From assembly GCA_027604705.1 (NCBI GenBank), contig JADHYV010000068.1, positions 35,709 to 99,708 on the forward strand: 64,000 bases of DNA, given 5' to 3'. This DNA is from Allomyces arbusculus. Lineage: Eukaryota; Blastocladiomycota; Blastocladiomycetes; Blastocladiales; Blastocladiaceae. The translations under genes and the position numbers were made by a program. This document shows positions 12,226 through 23,501 of this stretch, in pieces (within the stretch, counting starts at the first letter, position 1; each line of letters starts with the position of its first letter). The notes beneath the pieces were generated by a model. The model made no database searches. It had not been told where the DNA came from and saw only the letters and a program-made list of their open reading frames with translations.

Positions 12226-12997
12226 ATGGCAAGCACCTCGCCAAGGACTGAACCCGCCGCATCAAGGCATGATGGCAGTCCCGAGCAGGACCAGCGGCCT
12301 GTCGTCCACTTTGCTCTGCCCAAAACGACCAACCCGTCCAAGTTTGACGACGACATTTACCTGACCTCGTGGACTTTTGCCGACGCGCCGCATATCGCCG
12401 CCAGTATCGACCTGACCATCCACAAGAACCTGCTCGTCATCCCATGGCCGTATACCGAAGACCACGCGCGCGAATACATCACAATGACCATCGCCGCACC
12501 GGGCATGGTCGCAGGCCCGCCCCCTACCGACGGTCCCGCCGACAACCTGAACCGCCTCTTGGCCATTCGACTTGGCTCCCCGACGTCCCCCGCCGTCGGG
12601 TCGATCGGGTTCGAGTGGCCGCGCCCGCACTTGATGGAAATTGGATACTGGCTCGCTGAAAACGCACGCGGTCGCGGGCTGATGCCAAGGATCATCGAGT
12701 ATATTGCGCTGCCGTACGCGGCGCGCGTGAAGGAGTGCACGCGCGTCCAGATCAGCTGTTTCACATTCAACAAGGCGTCGGCGCGGGTCGCGGTCAAGGC
12801 TGGGTTCGAGTTTGAGGGCGTGTTGCGCAACTGGCATCTGCCGCATGGCGTGCCCACGGATGCGGCCATGTATTCGTGGGTACGTGAACCTGTTTGTCCA
12901 CCCCGTGATCGTGTCGTGGAGGGAGAGTTTGGGACGGGTAATGGAACTCACGGAAACATTCCTGCTGTAGATTCCGCCCCACGCGCGTCGAGACTAG
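12226..12997 (+). CDS. GNAT-family N-acetyltransferase
   Basis: Two exons are inferred: 12226-12879 and 12971-12997, giving 226 residues. The 91-nt intron has donor GTACGT, and the last exon adds only eight residues. The domain resembles RimJ/RimL-type acetyltransferases (Acetyltransf_3). It has HKNLLVIPWPYTEDHAREYI near the start of the fold, then GSIGFEWP, IGYWLAENARGRGLM with the acetyl-CoA pyrophosphate-binding R-G-R-G-L loop, and NKASARVAVKAGFEFEG. It probably transfers acetyl from acetyl-CoA to an amine such as a protein N terminus. The substrate cannot be deduced. The start at 12226 is preferred because the frame upstream looks non-coding. Confidence 0.88.
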
Positions 12998-13537
12998 AGC
13001 GGGGAGACGTGTCGGCCAGTGGTCTTGTCATGGTTCTCGCCGATATATCTTCAATATACGAAGGGATTTCGCTGTATTCTCGATCATCGCGTCGCCAAAC
13101 AGCAGCAACGTCGAGGCTCCTGCTCGATGCTTTCGCGCGAAAGTATTTGACGTCGTTCGACTGGCCACAAATTAGTTCTCTGAGCTGAACGACACACTCC
13201 TTGTTCGTTCTCCTTCTCCTCTTGACGATTCTCTCCGCGAGCATCACGAGTTAGATCATGGCCCGGCCGAAACAAAGTGCTTCGATGTGGGCCGAGTTTG
13301 CATGAAGTGGTGGCGCCCGCCTCCACCAGTTCCCTGGCCGCTGCCGCTTGGCAAAGAAAACGCGTGCAACACTTGCAACAGCCCCGATGCAACACGCCAG
13401 AAACAAGCTCCACAAAATCGCGATGTGGTCGTTGTTCTCGGGTATAAAATTTACATCCCTCGCGCTCGGTCAGCGCTCGACCCACTCTCCGCGCTATTCC
13501 TCTCGCTCCACATTGCAAGCCAATCAACTGAGAAACG
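12998..13537. other. Intergenic, promoter of Cys-rich membrane protein
   Basis: No gene was recognised. It includes the TATA-like element listed at 13442. Confidence 0.45.
13442..13449 (+). promoter_or_regulatory. TATA-box-like element
   Basis: GGTATAAAATTTA stands out from the GC-rich surroundings about 95 nt before the ATG at 13538, a plausible TATA position if the 5' UTR is short. No transcript evidence is available. Confidence 0.35.
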
Positions 13538-14392
13538 ATGCAACTGCTCGTGTTCACCCGCTCGCCGCGTCGCGCTCGCGTCCCGTTCTCTACAGCATGG
13601 GCCATGCTCGCCCTGATCGCCGTCTTTTTGCTGCCGCTCATTGCCACGCCCGCGCTTGCCGACGTCGGATCGCCGCGTAAGTGCACGACGAACGTCGATT
13701 GCAAAGCAAGTGCGTAAATCCGCAATTCAATTTCTGTCTCTGGTGACGGCAGCATCAATCTGGCGATCCGTTCATTACCAGCTGGCTGCTGCCTGCACGG
13801 TGTACCCATGACGCAGAGTGCAGCGAACTCAACGACGATGTGACCCTCACCCACAGAGTACCAAGAGTTTTGCGACCCGCAAATCAAATACTGCGTGATT
13901 CCGACGTGCAGCGCAACAAACGATGATTATGCGTGCGAAAACTACGTACGGACACTTGTTTATTCTCTTGGCCGCACAAATCTCGCGATCCGGGCTTCCA
14001 TGCGCATGTCTGCACGAAAGTACACGACTGACCGCCCTTCCGGCCAATCCCCCCCTCCCCCCACATAGAACTCGACGACCTACTGCTCGTCCATGTCGCG
14101 CTGCGTGAACCGGCTCCAACTCCACGCTCCATGCTCGCTCGACTTGCAGACCAAACACAACGAGCCGTGCGCGCAGGACCTGATTTGTGATCCCAGGTCG
14201 CGCACGTGTGTTTCGACCATGACCTTCTGGGCCAAGAACATGGCCTGGATCATTACGTTGATTGTCGTGCTCGTCTTGGGCACGATTTGCTGCTGCTTCT
14301 GCCTTGGTTGCCTATGCTTCTCGAAAATGAAGGGCGCAGGCAAGCTGAAGGGCAAGTTGCCGTTTACGAACCGCCGTGAGCAGAGTTCATAA
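13538..14392 (+). CDS. Small Cys-rich single-pass membrane protein
   Basis: Three exons are inferred: 13538-13709, 13857-13945 and 14069-14392, giving 194 residues. No family was recognised. The N terminus is a basic stretch followed by a signal-peptide core (MLALIAVFLLPLIATPALA). The mature ectodomain of about 95 residues holds about a dozen Cys, with pairs such as KCTTNVDC and CDPQIKYC. One transmembrane helix follows (WIITLIVVLVLGTI). It runs into CCCFCLGCLCF at the membrane face, a likely palmitoylation cluster, then a short basic tail ending REQSS. The topology would be type I, with a disulfide-bonded ectodomain. The first donor was placed at GTGCGT because that keeps the Cys frame; a GC donor three bases earlier is the alternative. 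Confidence 0.75.
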
Positions 14393-14683
14393 CGTCGTGA
14401 TGTGTTGGGTCTTCTCCACCTGTTCATTTATTCCGAATGGATGCTCTGTATCAGCGATTTGAAGGCTGAAGCGATTTGAAGGCTGAATGTGGTGGGCTGC
14501 CACACTGCCAGCTTCTCCTTGTTCCGCTGATACTCCTGCGCGCAGAGTAACAAATGACGCACATGTCTAGACGTAAGCTACTTTATCATAAATCGCTTCC
14601 CTACTCGTCACGTCACGGCTAGTTCTTCGCCAGTACAACTCTCTTCCTCCTGTCCCCTCAATCCCACCCCCTCGCTGCCCATG
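14393..14683. other. Convergent intergenic spacer
   Basis: This is the 3' spacer between the membrane-protein gene (+) and the first FAD monooxygenase (-). It contains the 17-nt tandem duplication at 14453-14486. Confidence 0.5.
14453..14486. repeat. 17-nt unit repeated twice in tandem
   Basis: AGCGATTTGAAGGCTGA occurs twice head to tail without mismatch, in the 3' spacer of two convergent genes. It is a recent small duplication with no visible function. Confidence 0.9.
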
Positions 14684-16828
14684 TCACTCCGGACGAGCCG
14701 CACCACCGTTCTGCATCGCCCCGTGCAGCGCGCCCTCCGCCAACGCCGCCAAATTCGGATGCGACGCCGACAAGAGATCCCCCGCGCTCGCGTACGCGTG
14801 TGGCGGCGTGAGCGTCCCCCGCCCACCACCACCCCCATCTTCACTCCCGACCTCCGACCGAGTATCGCCAAACACCGAGCTCCCCCCAGACCGCGCCGAC
14901 ATCGCATCTGCGGCCGCCGTCGACGTCGACGGCATCATCAGCACCGACGAGGACATGGCCGACGGCGCACGGCGTGCCGACCGAATACTGCCTGGACTGC
15001 CCGGTAACTGCAGCGACTCGAGCACGCCCGAGGACGTCGTCTTGCGCAACTTGGCCTCGATCAGCCGCGCCGGGATCAGCTTGAGCGCCGTGTCGCGCAA
15101 GAGCGCGCCGGAGCTGGACTGGCCCGTGGTCGTGATGGAATATGACATTTTCTGGATGCGCGTCACGTGCTTGATGCGCTTGGCTGAGTATTCGGCAAAG
15201 ATGACGTGGCTGGGCGTCGAGACGGCGGCGGTCGAGAGCATGGTTGCGAGGAGGGCCGCATCTTCGACGGCGAGGTTCGCGCCTTGGAAGAGCTCGGGCG
15301 TCATGGGGTGCGCGGCGTCGCCACTAGGAATTGTGGGTTCACGTTGCATCAATGAGCGATCAAATGAACGAAGCGGTAAAAGCGAATCAGGAGCAAAGCA
15401 ATGTACACGAGCACACAGCGATTCGAGTACCACTCGGTCGCGTCCTTGTCCGATTCGCGGTCGACAATCGGCTGCAAGTAAAAATCGGGCGCCTCCGTGA
15501 GCCGGTAGAGCGTGCGCAGCGGGAACGGCCACTCGGGCTTGTCGGGTTGCTTCTTTTGCAGTGCCGAAAACTCGGCACGCGCTCCCCCAAACGGCTCTCG
15601 CGCCCACCAGTACGCCATATCGCCCGTCTCGTTCAGGTAACCCCACGAACTGCGCCGTTCCTTGCCGTAGTAGAGCGACAATGACCCGGGCCGCAAGTCG
15701 GCCTGGCCCTTGAGCAGTCCCGCGATCTGCTCAAGCATCGCGACGCGTTCCGGATCGGCGCCCGGTTCCGGGCGCAGCTGGAAACTGCCGCGGTAACAAA
15801 TTTCGCCGGCGTACCGCGGGGGTCGCGCTTCGCCGCCACGCGCCTGTTGAACGAGTTGCCGGCAGACGGACCGGATCCCGTCGCACCCGAGGACGACGGG
15901 GATCGACATGTACCCAAACGTGTTCTGGTGCGTGTAGATGACCTCGACGTGGTTCGTCTGCTCGCGTAACTGCACGACCGTGATCCCAAAGAGCATGTTC
16001 GACCGCGGCACGAGTTTCTGCAACTCCAGCGTCAACTTGCGCCGGTTTGTGAAGTGCAGCGCCTGGTTATCACCGACGACGTTGGCAAGATTGATCGTCT
16101 TCATGGGCACCGGCGGGGCAATCGACTGCGACCCGAGCGGCTTGGTAATCGACACGACCGATGCCGTAGGGGACGATTGCGTGTGACCGTCGTGCGGCGC
16201 ACTTGGGTCGAGCGACGTGACCATCGGCAGCGTCGGTGTGCTCGAGCTGGCTGCCACATTGGGTGTGGACCGGGACACACCGGGGTTGACAACACTGGCC
16301 GCGCGCGTGAGCGCTGGCGAGTCGGCCCCGCCCACGGCCTTGCACAGGTGGAGCGTCGTGACGGCCTTGGAGTTTTCGGGCCAGAACGAGTCGGGGATAC
16401 CAATATCGTGCAGGATCTTCATCGATGACGGGTACATGGCTAGCAATGGTTACGGCACCCGGCGGAGACGTTAGCGAGGTGAGCATCAAGGCACGAGACG
16501 CGGAGCGTTTGCCGGAACGAGATCCAAAGACGGTGATCAACGGTACCAATGTCGGCGCCTTCAAGATGCTTGTCGCCCGCGCGCTTTTCCAAAATGACGT
16601 AGGGGATCTTGGCACGCTCAAAGATGGCACCCGCAACGAGCCCGGCTGTCAAAGGCGAGGAACGAAGAGAAGGCGGAAAGCGGTTAAATTCTTGCTCCTG
16701 CCGCAATCTCCAGCCGAACGACAACGAGTTCGACGCGTACCGATCCCCGCGCCGATAATGGCGACCTCGGGCGGCGGGAATATGTGCGCCGTCAAGTCCT
16801 TAAACGGTGACCGCACGGCATCGTCCAT
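14684..16828 (-). CDS. FAD-dependent monooxygenase, copy 1
   Basis: Four exons are inferred: 16828-16741, 16645-16547, 16439-15407 and 15323-14684, giving 619 residues. The Rossmann motif begins VAIIGAGIAGLVAGAIFERA and is followed by YVILEKR. The DG motif is VVLGCDGIRSVCRQLV. The FAD-contacting GD motif is GDAAHPMTPELFQGANLAVEDAALL. This is the salicylate-hydroxylase-like group A flavoprotein fold, which uses NAD(P)H and O2 to hydroxylate small aromatic or polyketide-like substrates. The substrate is unknown. A Ser/Ala-rich tail of about 100 residues follows the catalytic part. It is a tandem paralogue of the gene at 17751-20235. The intron after the Gly of GADIG is shared with that copy; the intron inside GAGIG/AGL is not. 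Confidence 0.9.
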
Positions 16829-17750
16829 CTTGAGTAGAGTAGCGGCGACGGACGTGCCCGAGGGACAGAAAACAGTGCTCTAGAGCAGACCTGAGAGCGG
16901 ATCACGAAACGAAGAGCCGACCGTGAGTCTGTGGCTCGTCCTCCTCGCCCCGCATCGTCGGACACTCAAGGGTACGGTGACGTGGTTCCGCTGTTGGCAG
17001 TAAGCGCAGTTGCGTACTTGATCACGACGCGTCTTTGACCGCGAACCGGTCCCGGGTCTATCTAGCCTTGCCGTCACGGCGGCCGAGTGGGTGCGTGGGA
17101 AGTGATCGTGGCCGTGGCGGTGGTGCGGGTGGTGGTGGTGGTGGTCGGCAAAGCCGAGTCACGGGCGGGAATGTTCGAGGTGACGGGCGCAGAGACTGCG
17201 TGGCCACGAGCGCGACCAGATCTGTTGCGATGAGTTGCGAGCAGAAGACGATGGTGGGCGACGTGCGACGCGGTTTGCGAGCACGATGGAGAGCGAAGTC
17301 CGAGCGTGAGGGTCGCAAGCTGCAACCGGAGGAGGGACCGGATGCAAATTGGCGCGCAGACCGCCTTTGATTGCAAACGACTGCAAATGATAAATGTGAC
17401 AAAATCAGCCAACGTGACCGCGATGCTCAGTCGCGAAACATCTTCGCCTGCTCTCAATCGCGATTTGCGGCCTGGCGATCAACCATGCCCAACTTGCTCA
17501 GGGCCGCTGGCGGGCAGCCTGTCTTGGCACGACAGCAGGGGCGCTCCCCTGACGACAGCCAGAAAAGGAAATGGATCCCTTTTGCAACGAGCTCATTTGT
17601 TATAATCATGGACAATAACCGCAAAACGGGCACCAAAACGACATCAAGATGGATGGGTAAGAGCCGAACAACACCAAGGTGGGCAAAGGGGGGTAAGAAG
17701 CAAAAACACACACATACGCGACAACGGATCACAATCTCGTTGCGCGGCAT
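16829..17750. other. Spacer between the two FAD monooxygenases
   Basis: This lies 5' of copy 1 and 3' of copy 2. It is GC-rich at first, then AT-richer from about 17350. No gene was recognised. Confidence 0.5.
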
Positions 17751-20235
17751 CTAGAAATGAACCGACAACGCTGCCGAATGCGACGGAAGCGCGACCGAGA
17801 CGACCGATATCGAGTCGCTCGTCGCGTCCTCGTCCACCAGGTGCAGCGACGACGAGGCACCGTTCGACCCGCCACTGACGCGCGCCGGCAGGTCGTCGTT
17901 GCCGGACGCGCACCATGGCCGCGGCGGGACCACGGCCGTTTCACTGCGCAGGGTCGACAGGGACGGGGACAGGAGCAGGTTCGACCGCGTCGAGACGCCA
18001 TCGCTCAGCGGCGAGCCCTGCATGTGCGGCGGCGGCGGGTGCATGGCGGCGTTGGCGGACGCGGCCGTGGCCAGTGCCGACGCCGTCATGCGCCGGCTCA
18101 CGGACCCAGACCCGCGCGACGCGCTCGATGTTGGGCTTGGAAACGGTGACACATTGCTGCCTTCGACCGCGACCGCAGGACCCAACCCCAACCCCACACC
18201 CATAGCCGGCATTGAGTGCGGGCTGCCCAAAGGCAGCGTCGTCGCTGACGACGCGGCCGTCGACCGCGCATCCTCCTGGGAGTAATCGACATACAAAAGC
18301 TTGTAAGTCCCGCCTGAGTCTGACCGCGACCTGGCCGACGACGGCCGGCGCCCCGACGCCGACGAGCGTGATGCATACGCCGAGTCGAACGTGCTCGACA
18401 CCCCGTCGCCAAACCGGCGCATCGAGCTGCCCGACGAAATCGAGGCCGCCGACGTCATGTCAATCAGGTCCTCGGTGCTCATGGCCGTCGTCTTGCGCAG
18501 CTTGGATTCCATGAACCGCGTCGGGATCAGCTTGAGCGCCGTGTCTCGCAAGAGCACGCTCGGCTTGGACTTGACTTGCGCGAGCTTCGATTGCCGGAAC
18601 GACAATTTTTGGATGCGGCTCACGTGCTTGATCCGACGCTCCGCAAACTCAGCAAAGACTTGCCGCGGCGGCTTGCTTGGTGGCGAGCGCGTGATCATGC
18701 TGCACAAGAGCGCCGCGTCCTCAATGGCGAGGTTGGCACCCTGGAACAGCTCAGGCGTCGCCGGGTGCGCGGAATCGCCACTAACGAGCAAGAGGAGTAT
18801 TCTCCACCAGTCAGAACAAGTCCAGGATCGCGACGCAGAATCAAGAGCAGGACAGCAAACGTACATGAGCACACACCGCGTCGAGTACCACTCGCTCGCC
18901 GACTTGTCCGTCTCGCGGTCGACAATCGGCTGTACGTAAAAATCGGGCGCGTCCGTCAAGACATACATGGACCGCAGCGGCTCGGGCCATTCGGGCTTGT
19001 CGTCGCGCTTGCGCTTGAGCTCGGCAAACTCGTCGCGCGAGCCCGAATACGACTCGCGCACCCACCAGTAGGCGGCGGTGCCGGCCTCGTTCAGGAACCC
19101 CCACGAACTGCGCCGGTTTTCGCCAAAGTAAAGAGACGTCGAATTGGGCTTTTGCCAGTCCTCTTTGATGAGCAAGTCGGCCATTTGTGCCTTGAGCGCA
19201 GCGACCGTCGGCGAGTCGTTTTTGGTAATGCCAAATGAGAAGCTGCCCTGCATGACATGCCACGGAAAGGGTCAGCCAGGAGTCGCAGGACATCGGAGCC
19301 GCGATAAATTCCAAGGTCAGCGTACTCGGAAACAGATCTCGCCTGTATACCGCGGCGGACGCGCCATGCCGCCGGGCATCTTCTGCACGAGATGCCGGCA
19401 CACAGACCGCACGCCATCGGCGCCAATCACGACAGGAACAGAAATCGACGCAAACGCCGACTGGTAGGTGAACATGACCTCGACGTGCGACGGATGCTCG
19501 TTGAGCGCAATCGTCGACGCGCCAAACAAGATCTTTTCGCGCGGCACGAGCCGCTGCAACTCGCGCATCAGTGCGCGGCGGTTCGTCAAGCGCATGATTT
19601 GGTTCAGGCCGAGAATGTTGTCCATCGATAGCGACTTCATGGGCGTCGGAACCGTAAGCGTGTGGATCGCGGCCTGCGCCGGAGAGAGCGGCGCCGTCGG
19701 CATGTCGGCCGTGACCGACTGCCCAAGCAGCGTCGCGCGCAGTTCGTGGTGCACCGGGTTGGCGTACTGGTTGGGGCCAAATGCGGGCGCGGAACCGGCA
19801 TGACGTGCCACGTCGGGCGCGGCACTGGTGCTCGCGAGTTCGTTGGCGCGGCAAATGTGCACGCGCTTGACGGGTGTCGAGAAACCGGGCCAAAACGAGT
19901 CGCTGATGCCCATTTCCACAAGCACTTGGATCGCCGTTGGGTACAAGGCTGTGGGGGTGCGGAAGAAGCAAACCGATCAGCGCATGATCATACACCGCGA
20001 GAAAAAACGACATGCGAAAAACCGTTGAGCAAAGGAATTACCACGTACCCACATCGGCCCCCTCCAAGTGCGTGTCGTGCTCGCGTTTTTCGAGCACAAC
20101 ATATGGGATGCGCGCACGCTCAAAGAGCGCGGCCATGGTCAAACCGGCAACCCCACCGCCCACGATGCAAAACTCAGGCGGCGGGAAGATGTGACTGGTC
20201 AGGTCGGCGAACGGCGACTCGGTATGGCCAGACAT
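17751..20235 (-). CDS. FAD-dependent monooxygenase, copy 2, with long tail
   Basis: Four exons are inferred: 20235-20049, 19948-19326, 19247-18865 and 18780-17751, giving 740 residues. The Rossmann motif is FCIVGGGVAGLTMAALFERA, then VVLEKREHDTHLEGADVG. The DG motif is VVIGADGVRSVCRHLV. The GD motif is GDSAHPATPELFQGANLAIEDAALL. A Ser/Ala/Pro-rich tail of over 200 residues, without membrane segments, follows the catalytic region. The third intron (18781-18864) is 84 nt with no in-frame stop, so retention would only insert 28 residues. Compared with copy 1, the intron in the Rossmann loop is absent, and an intron interrupts the EICFR/GSF region that is continuous in copy 1. Confidence 0.9.
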
Positions 20236-22289
20236 GGTGATGAGCGAGTCGAGCAAGCTTGCAGCGGGGCAAAAATGGCGTCGAACGAGCGGATGTGCTT
20301 GGTGATCTGGTCGATGGACAAAGGCCGAAAACGCGAAGCGAGAACCGGTGGTCGGCGATGGCGCCCAGGGAGGTCAGTCGATCATCGCATGTGATGGACG
20401 CAACGCAACTCACGCCCACCACCACGCCGCCACGACCATGGGGTGATTCATCCCTGCCCATGGCGACGCGCACGCGTTGCTGGCAGGGATGGCCTCGTCC
20501 GCGTCCTGGCGGCTCGTTCAGCGTCGTTCAACGCTGTTCGGCACCGTTTAGCGCAACCCCAAGGATCGCCACTTCGTCGGCCGCAATTTACGACGCGACC
20601 AAACCATCGGCGCGTCGCGGAGCAGCTCCACAAAGACAAACGGGGCCAGGAGCATGAACAAACGTTACCTTGGCAAGCTGCAGGGTCCAGCGAGAGCAAA
20701 ACACGAGGCGCGCGCGCACGGCAGACGCCGGTTGATGGCGAGTGACCACGGCGATGGTCGGGCTTATGGCACGGCCGAAAGTACTGCTGCTGTCGTCGTG
20801 GCCGACGAGGGACAGGCCGCGAGCGATGGACGGGCGTTCGTCGAAGGCGGGTTGACGCTGACGCGGAGCTGGAGCTGGGGAGAGAGAAAGGGAGGGAGAG
20901 AGCCCAGCTGGGCAGGGGCGGCAGGGATTTGAGGCGGCGCAAGCCAACAGAAGCGAGCACAGCACGAGGCCAACGGTAGCGCAGCAGGATGCGCGGCGGA
21001 GCGGCGGCGGGCAGGGCAGGAGTCGGGAGCGTGCCGGTGTGCCGGAGTGGTGACGAGTGTTGACAACTCGCGTCTGACAAGGTTGTCCCTTCCGCCGCTG
21101 CTGCCGTCCTTGTGGGACGCCCAACCGTTGATGCGACAGCATGCATCGCGGTGCACTTACCAATCGCGCCGCGCGTCGGGGTTGGAGACGTCTGGTTTTC
21201 ATCTTCTGCAAGAACAACTCAAAATTACTGGTGGTGGGCTTGTGCGTGTGCGTGGGCGACCGGAAAGAAGCTGGTGGGCGCGGTTGCGAGCGCGCAACGC
21301 GCAGCCCTGTTCGTGGTGTGCGACCTCGGTTCGGCTCGTGCTCCGCCGTTCCGCGGAGATTTCGGATGGACGGATGGAAGGAACTGTCGGTTGGTGGTCG
21401 TTCTGGCCGGTGGTGGTCCTCCAAACCGTTGCCATGGCTGACGGTGTGTCCGTGCAGCGCGGGAATCGAACGCACTGCCCAGGGCATTTGACGGCACATG
21501 GGAAGGGATGATGGGCATGGCATGATGAGGGCTTCATTCGATGCACTTCGGCCACAAGGGGGCGCAAACAGGCGTCGCACGGTTCGTGCCCTGAAATGCA
21601 TCGTTGCCGAGCCGTCACGCCTCGGTCATGTGCGCCTGCAGAGGGAGCTGCCCCGGGGGCGACAGGAGACACGTGCTTTGGCGAAAGCGAAATGACGGCC
21701 TCTGCGCGCACACGCCTCCTTTCGGATTTCTCGTCGTTTCCTGCGTTTTGTGTGCGCTTTCAGCTTCTCTGCTTTTGCGAGGAGAAAAACCGGTACCCGG
21801 CTCCCTGACCGCCTCTTGGCTGCCCGCTTTGCCCGCCGCCGCCGCCACCAGCAACCACCGACGACGACCGAACCCACCACCCGCCACGACAACCAGCTCT
21901 TCTCCGACCAAGCGCTTTCCCACCTTGCGCCCTGCACCCCGCACGCCTGCCCGCCCGTTCATCGCCGGCCGACCACCAACAGACTGCGCGGCCGCAGCAC
22001 GACGAGCGACCGCCCTACCGTGCCATTCTCGACCGCCTGCTCGCCTGCACCAGTTTCGTTCCGGCACCAACACACCGCCTCTGCGCCAGACTCGTCCTGC
22101 ACGGCACTGTCTCAGTCGACCGCCACGGACCGCACGCTCTATTGCACCGCCGTCGAGCCATCTGCCGCAGCTTGACCAGCCGACCGACCGACCAGCGAAC
22201 CCACCCGCAAGTCGTTGCTCCTGGTCCAGCCTCGCCCGCCCGCCTGCCCGCCACCCCGCCCGCCCGCCACCACCACCAATACTGTCATC
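20236..22289. other. Large divergent intergenic region (2.05 kb)
   Basis: This separates the start codons of FAD copy 2 (-) and the GPI-anchored protein (+). Long frames on both strands have atypical composition and no recognisable domains. The sequence from about 21800 to 22289 is C-rich and A/T-poor on the plus strand, as in the 5' UTRs of other genes here. No repeats or RNA genes were recognised. Confidence 0.5.
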
Positions 22290-23101
22290 ATGAACGCAAT
22301 GTGGACCATCGCCGCCATTGTGCTGGCGCTCCAGGCGGCAGTGCTCGTTGCGGCCGACCCGTGTGCGCCGACCCTGATTCCGTCCGGGTTCCAGCGCAAC
22401 TCGCCGCTCACGCCCGTCATCGTGCAGTACCCGGGCCAGCCGCAGGTGGACTCGCAGATCTCGGGCTTTGTCGATTACGTTGATGGCTGCGTACGTACTT
22501 TGATTGCTTGACCCCCAAATTTATTTGTGTTCATTGGTTGGTTGGTGCAAAGGATGCTGGTTGAACGATTGTCTCGCGTCTCGCCGTCTAGAACCTCGTC
22601 CTCCGCAACTTCACCTACTTGCCCGACGTCGGCAGCACGTACGTGTTCTTCAAGTAGCGGACGAGATCGATGACCGATTATTGAAAGCGCTGAGCGCGCC
22701 AGCACGAGTTTCCTCGACACTGACGCTCTGATCTGGCCCTGCCCTTTATCGCCTCCAGCAAGCTCTACGGTGTCAAGGCCAAGTCAGAAAACGAGACCAA
22801 CGCGTGGCCCGTCTCGTCGGCGTTTGTGACGACGGCCGATGGCCACCGCGACATTACCTTCAAGCTCGACAAGGGCAAGAACCTTAACGACTTCAACTAC
22901 GTCAAGCTGTTCTCGGAGCAGCAAAAAGTGCTTGTCGCGTTTGCCAAGCTCTACGACCTGCCCGACGCGGCCGGGTCGAGCAGCTCCGGGTCGACGGCGG
23001 CAGGCAAGAACAGTGGGGTCCCGGCTGCGGGTGCGCACGCGTGGGCATCGGCGAGTATGGCCGCGTTGGCGACGCTTGTTGCGATTGCGCTCTTTGCGTA
23101 A
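22290..23101 (+). CDS. Secreted, probably GPI-anchored protein
   Basis: Three exons are inferred: 22290-22490, 22592-22653 and 22759-23101, giving 201 residues. The N terminus (MWTIAAIVLALQAAVLVAA) is a signal peptide followed by DPCAPTLIPSGF. The mature part is about 140 residues with few Cys and one NFT sequon (residues 72-74). A Ser/Gly-rich stretch (SSSSGSTAAGKNSG) precedes a C-terminal hydrophobic tail ending VAIALFA at the stop, the layout of a GPI-attachment signal. No family was recognised. It is likely a small cell-surface protein. The second donor GTAGCG is weak, so the exon 2/3 junction is the least certain part. Confidence 0.7.
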
Positions 23102-23469
23102 TCGGTTGACGGTCTCGGCGCGACGTTGAGCACGAGACGCTCAACCACCGCTTTTGTCACTCCCGCCTTGCTTATTTTTTTCTGCCGTTATCCGATTTCT
23201 CTCCCATCCGTTCCTTTGCACGGCACCTCAGCACCTTTGGCAGTCTCGCTTGCTCCGTTTGCGTTTTGTTGATGTTGTTATCTGTCGCTTGCGCCCGCCC
23301 CGCTCGGCCATCCCTCGTTCGGCCGACGCGCCACGTTCTCGTTTCGTTCTCTTGTGTCGTCCACCGTGACTTTGTGGTGCCAGTACAATAGATTGTTTTT
23401 TGATGATGAATAATTGCATGTGGGGTCAACGCGACACTGCCAGTCTCGGTTGCATGCTGACGGGCTGCC

Positions 23470-23501
23470 TCAATGCTGACAGGTCTCAATGCTGACAGGT
23501 C
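23470..23501. repeat. 16-nt unit repeated twice in tandem
   Basis: TCAATGCTGACAGGTC occurs twice head to tail in the intergenic region 3' of the GPI-anchored protein gene. Partial copies (GCTGACGGGCTG, GCCAACGGG) flank it. Confidence 0.85.

Noticed and set aside
21440-21500. Second TTCGATTCCCGC T-arm-like sequence on the minus strand
   Set aside because: The stem pairs poorly and no D arm, anticodon arm or matching acceptor was found.
20588-21601. 337-codon minus-strand open frame in the 2-kb gap
   Set aside because: No recognisable domain, atypical residue mix, and overlapping frames on the other strand are equally open.
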